A program made the translations under genes and the position numbers. DNA of 64,000 nucleotides from Chlorocebus sabaeus. Lineage: Eukaryota; Chordata; Mammalia; Primates; Cercopithecidae. The stretch is from NCBI RefSeq assembly GCF_047675955.1, contig NC_132904.1, positions 931,501-995,500 on the forward strand, written 5' to 3'. The notes under the pieces are model-generated. The model did not search any database, had not been told where the DNA came from, and saw nothing but the letters and a program-made list of their open reading frames with translations. This document shows positions 1 to 12,200 of this stretch, in pieces; position 1 is the first letter of the stretch, and every line of letters starts with the position of its first letter.

Positions 1-165
1 CCCAGGGACAGGGTACGGGCCTGCAGCTGGGTCAGGTCCTCGGATGGGCAGGGCCAGGGCCTGGTTTGTCTGCTCAGTGGCTTTGGCCCCGCCAACTGGG
101 GCGGGTGTGCCCTGGGACACCTGGGGCCCAGCTGTCCTGGCTGACCTTGCCCTCCTGGCCCCCAG

Positions 166-276
166 GACTACTGCGGCCAGAACTCCTCACTGGGCTCATT
201 CAGCATCATTACCGAGAACGTCCCCTGTGGCACGACGGGCGTCACCTGTTCCAAGGCCATCAAGATCTTCATTGGG
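166..276 (+). CDS. MUC2: MUC2 exon, VWD3 domain (first exon in window)
   Basis: 111 nt, 37 codons from DYCGQNSSLG to KIFIG. Acceptor cccag before 166, donor gtgagt at 277. Part of the third VWF type-D domain, with an N-x-S site (NSS). The exon before it lies outside the window; bases 1-165 are intron. Confidence 0.93.
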
Positions 277-3200
277 GTGAGTGCTGCTGGCCCCGGGAAT
301 GTGTGAGCCCTGCGGGACCCTCAGACCAACCAGTGACTGGGCCTCTCCTCCGGGCAGAGCACGGAGCTGAAGTTGGAAGACAAGCACCGTGTGGTGATTC
401 AGCGCGACGAGGGTCACCATGTGACCTACACCACGCGGGAGGTCGGCCAGTACCTGGTGGTGGAGTCCAGCACGGGCATCATTGTCATCTGGGACAAGAG
501 GACCACCGTGTTCATCAAGCTGGCTCCCTCCTACAAGGTGGGCTACCTCCCTGCCTGCCCTGCCCTCTCCTGTCCTCTCCTGGCCAGCCCCCCACCCCCT
601 GCCCTGGTGTTTTCGGGACAAGCCCCTGCCCTCCCTCCAGCCCCTTTTCGGAGCCCCCGGGGTGCTTGTCTCTTGCAGGGCACCGTGTGTGGCCTGTGCG
701 GGAACTTTGATGACCACTCCAACAACGACTTCACCAGACGGGACCACATGGTGGTGAGCAGCGGGCTGGACTTCGGGAACAGCTGGAAGGAGGCCCCCAC
801 CTGCCCGGACGTGAGCACCAACCCCGAGCCCTGCAGCCTGAACCCGCACCGCCGCTCCTGGGCCGAGAAGCAGTGCAGCATCCTCAAAAGCGATGTGTTC
901 AGCATCTGCCATGGCAAGGTGGGCTGGCCAGGCCACTGCGGGGCAACTAGGCAGAGCAGGGCTGTGGGTGGGCGGTGGCTGTGGGCGGGGCCACGGGCGG
1001 GGCAACTAGGCAGAGCAGGGCTGTGGGTGGGCGGTGGCTGTGGGCGGGGCCACGGGCGGGGCAACTAGGCAGAGCAGGACTGTAGGTGGGCGGTGACTGT
1101 GGGTGGGGACATGGGCGGGGCAACTAGGCAGAGCCGGGCTGTAGGTGGGCGGTGATTGTGGGCAGGGCCATGGGCGGGGCCGACTGTAGGCAGAACAGGG
1201 CTGCAGGTGGGCGGTGACTGTGGGCGGGGCCACGGGCGGGGCAACTAGGCAGAGCAGGACTGTAGGTGGGCGGTGACTGTGGGCAGGGCCTTGGGCGGGG
1301 CTAACTAGGCAGAGCAGGGCTGTAGGTGGGCAGTTATTGTGGGCAGGGCCATGGGCGGGGCCGACTGTAGGCAGAGCAGGGCTGTAGGTGGGCGGTGACT
1401 GTGGGCGGGGCCATGGGCGGGGCAACTAGGTAGACCAGGGCTGCAGGTGGGTTGCAGCTGTGGGTGGGGCCGACTAGGCATTGCAGGGCTATGGGCTGAC
1501 TGTGGACGTGGTTAGGGTGCCGTAGAGCATGCTAATGATCAGGGCGTGGCCACAGCAGGGTGAGGTCTTGGGTGCTCTTGGGGCTGGGGGCTTCTCCACA
1601 CGCTCCTCCACACCTTCAGGAGTCGCCCTGCTGCGTCACCATACAGCACTTGTCTTCCAGCTTTGACTCTGGCCGCTGCATCCTTTGGTCACGTGACCAT
1701 ATAATCAGCCTCCCCTCTGAGACCCTGGGCTGGACCCCCAGCCTCCCTCTGCCTCCCCAGGCTCAGATATTCACCTGGAGGGAGAAAGGACATGTGCCCC
1801 CCATGCCCACACATCCCCAGCTACAGGCAGCTAGGGAGGACGGGTTCCAGGATGGCCATGTTACAGCGGAGGACGGGTTCTAGGATGGCCATGTTACAGC
1901 TGAGGATGCAGAGGGCTGGGTGATGGGTCCGCACAGCCACGGCGGGACAGGCGTCTCTGGACCCTCTCCCCAAGGTTGGCCCTGCTGGGGCCCTGGCTGG
2001 CTGGTGCTGGGTGACGTGCCCTGTCCCAGGAGCAGGGCTGGCCTCTGGGTCCTGAGCTCCAGGGCACCGGGGAAGTCCTGGCCCCATGAAGGCAGCACGG
2101 GCCCAGGACAGACCAGGGTGTTCTCCCCAGGTGGACCCCAAGCCCTTCTACGAGGCCTGCGTGCATGACTCGTGCTCCTGTGACACGGGTGGGGACTGCG
2201 AGTGCTTCTGCTCTGCCGTGGCCTCCTATGCCCAGGAGTGTACCAAAGAGGGCGCCTGCGTGTTCTGGAGGACGCCAGACCTGTGCCGTAAGAGCCCGCC
2301 CGAACTGGACCCAGGGCCAGGAGGGGGATTGGAGGTGCTGTATTGCGGGCCGGGGCGGCACTCCTTGCCCATCCAGGTGACGGGCGTGCATCACCCCCCC
2401 TTTCCCCGACTTCTCCAGTGCCCTTCTTTGGGGCCCTATGGGACCTGGGTTGGCAGAGCAAGCTTGATACATCTGCGCCCCAGCCCCCCACCCCAGATTC
2501 ACCCTCACCCCGGCCCACGCCTGAGCGAGCCCTCCTGCGTCTGACCCTGGCCCTGTCTCCCCCAAGCCGTATTCTGCGACTACTACAACCCTCCACATGA
2601 GTGTGAGTGGCACTATGAGCCGTGTGGGAACCGGAGCTTCGAGACCTGCAGGACCATCAACGGCATCCACTCCAACATCTCCGTGTCCTACCTGGAGGGT
2701 GAGCAGGGTGGGGCGGGCCTCAGCAGGGGTGACGGCTGAGGGGCCTGGAGGGTGAACCGGGCGGCCCTCGGGAGAGTCAACAGCCAATGGGCCTGGCTGT
2801 GTGGGGCTGAAGGCTGATGTTGTCTGGAGACTCATGGAGACACCCGGAGGGAGGCCTGACCCTCAGGGCACCCACACCCCAGGGTGGCCAGGCTCCTCTT
2901 GCTGCAGGGTCAGGAGGGAAGCAGGCTGGCATGAAAACTGGGAGTGGCAGGGGTGGGAGGTGCTGAGGTTTGTACAGAGCAGGGCGGGTTGGGGAGCATT
3001 TCAGGCACAGGTCAGGGGAGGCCCCTCTGGGTGTTGGCGTCTGAGCTGAGAACCAGTGACGTGAAGGAGGGACTGGTAGGAAGTTTGGGAGGGAGTATCC
3101 CGCCATGGGAGAGGAACATGGGTCTTGGGACTCAGGGCTGCTCAGGGGCCCGATTAGACTGGGCAGGGCTCCTCAGCGGGCATCGTTCAGAGCCCAGTGG

Positions 3201-6200
3201 GGTGGGGAGATCCAGGCCCTGCCTTTCCAGTCCCTGGCGTTCCCAGAGGGGCATCCTCTGGAGAAAGACCTGCTGGGGTAGGGATGGTGGGTGGGGTGTG
3301 GTGGATTGTGGTGGTCCCAACCCCATGCCCTGTGTCCACCAGGCTGCTATCCCCGGTGCCCCAAGGACAGGCCCATCTATGACGAGGACGGGAAGAAGTG
3401 TGTCACTGCAGACAAGTGTGGCTGCTACATCGAGGACACCCACTACCCACCTGGAGTGTCGGTTCCCACTGAGGAGATCTGCAAGTCTTGGTATCTAAGC
3501 CCACGTGGCAGGGGACCTGGAGGAGCTGCACATATGGGCACATGAGTACACACACATGTGTGAGCACACAGTGAACACAATACATGGACACACAGCCATT
3601 CCACATGGGTGCACATGCACACAAATGCACACAGCATACCACGTGCACACACAGTCACATGCACAATGCACACATGCACCCATGAATGGACGCTGACACA
3701 CAGGCACACTCAGTCACACATGCACACAGTGCACACATGTGTACATGTCTAGATACAGATACCCGGGCACACACACAGTCACACATGCACACATGCATGG
3801 ACACAGACTTGCAGGCACACGGTCACATGTACACACATGCACACATGCACAGACACGCAGGCACACACAGTCACACTTGCACATAGTGCACACATGTACA
3901 CATGCCTGGAAACAGATACCCAGGTACACAATCACACATGAGCACACACAGTCATACATGAACATAGGCACACATACATACACTCAGTCACACCATGCAC
4001 ACGTGTACACACAGTCACAGATGCACACATGCTTGGACACAGACATGCAGGTACACAGTCACATGAACACACAAGCACGCATGCACAGACACATGCAGGC
4101 ACACACAGTCACACTTGCACATAGTGCACACATGCATGGACACTGACACGCAGGCACAGTCACACATGCACACATGCTCACATGCATGGACAGTGACACG
4201 TACACACAGTCACACATGCACACATGCACTCAGTCACACATGCACACATGCCTAGACACAGATACCCAGGCAGACACGGTTACACAGTCACACATGCACG
4301 CATGCATGGACGCAGACACGCAGGCACACACGGTCACGCGGTCATACAAAGCACCACATGCACACAGTGCACACATGCACACATGCAAAGATACAGACAC
4401 CCAGGCACACACTCAGTTACACAGTCACACAGGCACACATGCATGGACACAGAGGCACACACAGTCACACAGTCATGCATGCACACAGGAGCCAGGCCAC
4501 AGAGGCACCAGTCCCTCACTGGGGTGGGGGGTCTTCTGTTCTCATACCGTCCTCTGGGTCTGGCTTTTTCCTTCCTCTCCTCACCCCTGCTCTGTTCCCA
4601 CAGTTAGAACCCAATGGGGGACTCTTCCAGAGCTGGCTTTGGGGCAGTGCCTGGGGGCTTTGGGCTCGGTACTAGCCACATGGGAAGTTGGGGGGACTTG
4701 TAGCTGGGGGGACTCAGTGGAGTGTGACTTGTAGCCATGTGCTTGCTTTGCAGCGTGTGCACCAACTCCTCCCAAGTCATCTGCAGGCCAAAGGAAGGTG
4801 AGTTGCCCTCTGCTGCCAGCCCTGCGGTGGCCGGGCCCATCCTGGGGAAGCCTGTGGGGCCTTGGATGGGTGGGGGTGCTGCTTCCCTCCTGGGTTCTAC
4901 CCTTTGGTCCCCCCAAGCTCAGACCCACCTCCGATGTGTATCAGTCCTGGGGGGCTGCCGTGACGCATCTTGTTTCTTCTCCTGGGGTGCCGGTCTCCTG
5001 TGGGGAATTTCCATCACCCTCTCCCCCGATCCAGCTTCTGCGTTCTGGCAAGATTCCCTTTATTCAAAGAGAGGGGCTCCGGGACAGGTGTAGTCTCACT
5101 GGAGCGTTTGTTGGCTGCTTGTGGGGGCTCAGGCACACCTGGCCTTCCCCCTACCTTGCTCCCAATGAGGTGATTCTTGGCCTCACCCTCACCTCCAGGA
5201 GAGATTCTCAACCGGACCCAGGATGGCGTCTTCTGCTACTGGGAGTTCTGTGGCCCCAATGGGACGGTGGAAAAGTACTTCAACATCTGTTCCACTACAC
5301 CACTCCCGTCCACTCTGACCACCTTCACCACCGTCACCCTCCCCACCACCCCCACCACCTTCACCACCACCACCACCACCACCACCCCAACCTCCAGCAC
5401 AGGTAAGGCCCCTGGTTCCCCCTGTGCTTCCTCAGGCTCTTACCTTCCCCTGCATCCAGCATCCAACACACAGGGCTCTTTCAGGGGCAGGCCCTGGCCC
5501 ACTGCAGCCAGGCTCTGACCTCTGCACACCAGCTGCAGAGTGAGGTGAACGGTGACATTCCTCTGCACTGAGGTGTGAGGGGCGTGCCCTGGCTCCCCTG
5601 CCCTGGTGCATTCAGATGGTAGCATACTGACCACATCCCCAAGCCCAAACCAGAGTGGAGGATCATCTGGGGAGATTTCTGAAAACCAGCAGGAAAGTAT
5701 CCCTAAGGGTTAGAGAAATTTTCTTACGTTCGCCTGCGTTTGTTCTGGTTGAAATCCTAGCTACCACCGAACAAGCCACCAGGGGTATGATAGCCACAGA
5801 AAAAAGAAACTTTAAAAAAGTAAGACAAGATTTTAAAAAATCTTGAACTATATAATGATATCCTCTTTTCTTCCTGCTTTATTGCAGTTTTATCAACAAC
5901 TCCGGGTAAGTGACGGTGATGATATTCACGACGACAAGCAGGGTGGGAGGAGTGAAGTCTCATAAAATCACCCGCAGGATGCTTCCTTCAGGGCCCAGAT
6001 GTGAGGCTGGTAGGGCAAGACTCCTCTGCTTACGGACCAAAGATAGGTGTATTTTGGTGACTTCATTCATGGTTTGCTGAGGCCAGGGCCTAAAGTGAGA
6101 CCTGATTGGCTGTTGGTGACAATATTGCTGGTTAAGAGTGGAGACAAAGCCCCTTCTGGCACACTTCTTTATTGGAACAGGCAGCTTTCTTATTATTGAT

Positions 6201-9200
6201 TCTTTGCAAAAAGTATTGAAAATAGCTGAGGAAAGGGTCCTTCATACGCTGGGTGGCCCTGTCTCTTTGGGCTTAGGTTTTCACTTGCAAAATGAGGATG
6301 GAAGTGGTGTCCAACCCTGAGCTCTCTGAGCCTGCACTCTGGTTTTCTGGCAATGACACGGAAAAGAGAGATTGCATCTGGGGCACGGTCATGGAGGCCC
6401 CTGGGTTCTCTGAATCCTGGTGGCCTCCTGGAGGTGCCTCTCCCCAGGTGCGAGTGACAAGAGCTGGGTTTTGCTTCCCTAGAGGTGTGCTGCTTCTGGT
6501 CTGACTGGATCAACGAGGACCACCCCAGCAGTGGCAGCGACGGCGGTGACCGAGAGACATTTGATGGGGTCTGCAGGGCCCCTGAGGACATCGAGTGCAG
6601 GTCGGTCAAGGATCCTCACCTCAGCTTGCAGGAGCTAGGCCAGAAGGTGCAGTGCGATGTCTCTGTTGGGTTCATTTGCAAGAATGAAGACCAGTTTGAA
6701 AATGGACCATTTGGACTGTGTTACGACTACATGATACGTGTCAATTGTTGCCTGCCCATGGCTTGTACCACCACTGCTCCACCAACCACCACTCCCAGCC
6801 CCCCAACAACCACCACAACCACCCCTCCACCAACCACCACTCCCAGCCCTCCAACAACCACCACTCCCAGCCCCCCACCAACCACCACAACCACCCTTCC
6901 GCCAACCACCACTCCCAGCCCCCCAACAACCACCACAACCACCCCTCCACTAACCACAACTACCAGCCCCCCAACAACCACCACAACCACCCCTCCACCA
7001 ACCACCACTCCCAGCCCTCCAACAACCACCACAACCACCCCTCCACCAACCACCACTCCCAGCCCTCCAATAACCACAACCACCCCTTCACCAACCACCA
7101 CTCCCAGCCCTCCAACAACCACCACTCCCAGCCCTCTACCAACCACCACTCCCATCCCTCCAACAACTACTCCTCTCTCTCCATCAATAACTCCTTCTAC
7201 ATTTTCACCATTCTCAACGACAACCCCTACTACCCCATGCGTGCCTGTCTGCAATTGGACTGGCTGGCTGGATTCTGGAAAACCTGACTTTAACAAACCA
7301 GGTGGAGATACAGAATTGATTGGAGACATCTGTGAACCAGGATGGGCAGCTAACATCTCTTGCAGAGCCACCATGCATCCTGATGTTTCCATTGGACAGC
7401 TTGGACAAACAGTGGTGTGTGACGTCTCTGTGGGGCTAGTATGCAAAAATGAAGACCAAAAGCCAGGTGGGGTCATTCCTATGGCCTTCTGCCTCAACTA
7501 TGAGATCAACGTTCAGTGCTGTAAGTGTGTCACCCAACCCACGACCATGACAACCACCACCACAGAGACTCCAACCTCAACACCCACCACAACCATCACC
7601 ACCACAGAGACTGCAACTCTGACACCCACCACCACAGAGACTCTGACCCCAACACCCATCACCACCACCACTACAGTGACCCCAACCCCGACAACCATCC
7701 CCACCACCACTTCAGTGACATCAACCCCAACGCCCACTAGCACAGAGACACCAACCCCGACACCGATCGCCACCACCACCATGGTGACCCCAACCCCAGC
7801 ACCCACCAGCACACAGACCCCAACCCCGACACCCATCACCACCACAACCACGACAGCAACACCAACCCCAACACCCACCAGCACACAGACCCCAACCTCG
7901 ACACCCATCACCACCACCACCACGACAGTGACAGCAACCCCAACACCCACCAGCACACAGACCCCAACCCCGACACCCATCACCACCACCACCACGACAG
8001 CGACACCAACCCCAACACCCACCAGCACACAGACCCCAACCCCGACACCCACCAGCACACAGACCCCAACCACTCCACCAACACCTATCACCACCACCAC
8101 TACAGTGACCCCAACCACAACACCCACCACCACCACAGAGACCCCAACCCCAACACCCACCACTACTACTACAGTGACACCAACCCTGACACCTACAACC
8201 ACAGAGACCCCAACCCCAACACCTACCAACACAGTGACACCAACCCCAACACCCACAGGAACCCAGACACCAACTTCGACACCCATCACCACCACCACCA
8301 CAACAGCAACACCAACCCCAACACCCACCAGCACACAGACCCCAACCTCGACACCCATCACCACCACCACCATGACAGCGACACCAACTCCAACACCCAC
8401 CAGTACACAGACCCCAACCCCGACACCCACCAGCACACAGACCCCAACCACTCCACCAACACCTATCACCACCACCACTACAGTGACCCCAACCACAACA
8501 CCCACCACCACCACCACCACAGAGACCCCAGCCCCAACACCCACCACTACCACTACAGTGACACCAACCCCGACACCTACAACCACAGAGACACCAACCC
8601 CAACACCTACCAACACAGTGACACCAACCCCAACACCCACCAGCACACAGACCCCAACCTCGACACCCATCACCACCACCACCACAACAACGACACCAAC
8701 CCAAACACCCACCAGCACACAGACCCCAACCCCAACACCCACCAGCACACAGACCCCAACCACTCCACCAACACCTATCCCCACCACCACTACAGTGACC
8801 CCAACCACAACACCCACCACCATCACCACAGAGACCCCAACACCAACACCCACCACCACCACTACAGTGACACCAACCCCAACACCTACCAACACAGTGA
8901 CACCAACCCAAACACCCACCAGCACACAGACCCCAACCTCAACACCCATCACCACCACCACCACGACAGCGACACCAACCCCAACACCCACCAGCACACA
9001 GACCCCCACCCCGACACCCACCAGCACACAGACCCCAACCACTCCACCAACACCTATCACCACCACCACTACAGTGACCCCAACCCCGACACCCATCACC
9101 ACCACCACCACCACAGAGACCCCAAACCAAACACCCACCACTACCACTACAGTGACACCAACCCCAACACCTACAACCACAGAGACCCCAACCCCAACAC

Positions 9201-12200
9201 CTACCAACACAGTGACACCAACCGCAACACCCACCAGCACCCAGACCCCAACTTCGACACCCATCACCACCACCACCACGACAGCAACACCAACCCCAAC
9301 ACCCACCAGCACACAGACCCAAACCTCGACACCCATCACCACCACCACCACGACAGGGACACCAACTCCAACACCCACCAGCACACAGACCCCAACCTCG
9401 ACACCCATCACCACCACCACCACGACAGCGACACCAACCCCAACACCCACCAGCACACAGACCCCAACCTCGACACCCACCAGCACACAGACCCCAACCA
9501 CTCCACCAACACCTATCACCACCACCACTACAGTGACTCCAACCACAACACCCACCACCACCACCACAGAGACCCCAACCCCAACACCCACCACCACCAC
9601 TACAGTGACACCAACCCCAACACCTAACACAGTGACACCAACCCCAACACCCACCAGCACACAGACCCCAACCTCGACACCCATCACCACCACCACCACG
9701 ACAGCGACACCAACCCCAACACCCACCAGCACACAGACCCCAACCCCGACACCCATCACCACCACCACCACGACAGCAACACCAACCCCAACACCCACCA
9801 GAACACAGACCTCAACCTCGACACCCATCACCACCACCACCACGACAGCGACACCAACCCCAACACCCACCAGCACACAGACCCCAACCTCGACACCCAC
9901 CAGCACACAGACCCCAACCACTCCACCAACACCTATCACCACCACCACTACAGTGACTCCAACCACAACACCCACCACCACCACCACAGAGACCCCAACC
10001 CCAACACCCACCACCACCACTACAGTGACACCAACCCCAACACCTAACACAGTGACACCAACCCCAACACCCACCAGCACACAGACCCCAACCTCGACAC
10101 CCATCACCACCACCACCACGACAGCAACACCAACCCCAACACCCAGGAGCACACGGACCCCAACCACTCCACCAACACCTATCACCACCACCACTACAGT
10201 GACCCCAACCACAACACCAACCACCACCACCACGGAGACCCCAACCCCAACACCCACCACTACCACTACAGTGACACCAACCCCGACACCCACAACCACA
10301 GAGACCCCAACCCCAACACCTACCAACACAGTGACACCAACCGCAACACCCACCAGCACCCAGACCCCAACTTCGACAACCATCACCACCACCACCACGA
10401 CAGCAACACCAACCCCAACACCCACCAGCACACAGACCCCAACCCCGACACCCATCACCACCACCACGACAGGGACACCAACCCCAACACCCACCAGCAC
10501 ACGGACCCCAACCTCGACACCCATCACCACCACCACCACGACAGCGACACCAACCCCAACACCCACCAGCACACAGACCCCAACCTCGACACCCATCACC
10601 ACCACCAAAACAGCGACACCAAGCCCAACACCCACCAGCACACAGACCCCAACCCCGACACCCACCAGCACACAGACCCCAACCACTCCACCAACACCTA
10701 TCACCACCACCACTACAGTGACCCCAACCACAACACCCACCACCACCACCACAGAGACCCCAACCCCAACACCCACCACTACCACTACAGTGACACCAAC
10801 CCCGACACCTACAACCACAGAGACCCCAACGCCAACACCTACCAACACAGTGACACCAACCCCAACACCCACCAGCACCCAGACCCCAACTTCAACACCA
10901 ATCACCACCACCACCACGACGGCAACACCAACCCCAACACCCACCAGCACACAGACTCCAACCCCAACACCCATCACCACCACCACGACAGGGACACCAA
11001 CCCCAACACCCACCAGCACACAGACCCCAACCTCGACACCCATCACCACCACCACCACGACAGCGAAACCAACCCCAACACCCACCAGCACACAGACCCC
11101 AACCTCGACACCCATCACCACCACCACAACAGCGACACCAAGCCCAACACCCACCAGCACACAGACCCCAACCTCGACACCCACCAGCACACAGACCCCA
11201 ACCACTCCACCAACACCTATCACCACCACCACTACAGTGACTCCAACCACAACACCCACCACCACCACCACAGAGACCCCAACCCCAACACCCACCACCA
11301 CCACTACAGTGACACCAACCCCAACACCTAACACAGTGACACCAACCCCAACACCCACCAGCACACAGACCCCAACCTCGACACCCATCACCACCACCAC
11401 CACGACAGCGACACCAACCCCAACACCCACCAGCACACAGACCCCAACCCCGACACCCATCACCACCACCACCACGACAGCAACACCAACCCCAACACCC
11501 ACCAGAACACAGACCTCAACCTCGACACCCATCACCACCACCACCACGACAGCGACACCAACCCCAACACCCAGCAGCACACAGACCCCAACCACTCCAC
11601 CAACACCTATCACCACCACCACTACAGTGACCCCAACCACAACACCCACCACCACCACCACAGAGACCCCAACCCCAACACCCACCACTACCACTACAAT
11701 GACACCAACCCCGACACCCACAACCACAGAGACCCCAACCCCAACACCCAGCAGCACACAGACCCCAACCACTCCACCAACACCTATCACCACCGCCACT
11801 ACAGTGACCCCAACCACAACACCAACCACCACCACCACGGAGACCCCAACCCCAACACCCACCACTACCACTACAGTGACACCAACCCCGACACCCACAA
11901 CCACAGAGACCCCAACCCCAACACCTACCAACACAGTGACACCAACCCTAACACCCACCAGCACCCAGACCCCAACTTCGACAACCATCACCACCACCAC
12001 CACGACAGCGACACCAACCCCAACACCCACCAGCACACAGACCCCAACCCCGACACCCATCACCACCACAACCACGACAGCGACACCAACTCCAACACCC
12101 ACCAGCACACGGACCCCAACCTCGACACCCATCACCACCACCACCACGACAGCGACACCAACCCCAACACCCACCAGCACACAGACCCCAACCCCGACAC

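Noticed and set aside
3686..4734. Frames rich in His/Thr in the CA-rich intron array
   Set aside because: Low complexity inside an intron of MUC2 bounded by good exon junctions.
7721..9322. Cys/Gly/Trp-rich frames on the - strand (396 and 127 codons), and another at 12,431-13,258
   Set aside because: Third-frame readings of the same repeat complement; they break wherever a 69/72-bp unit mutates.
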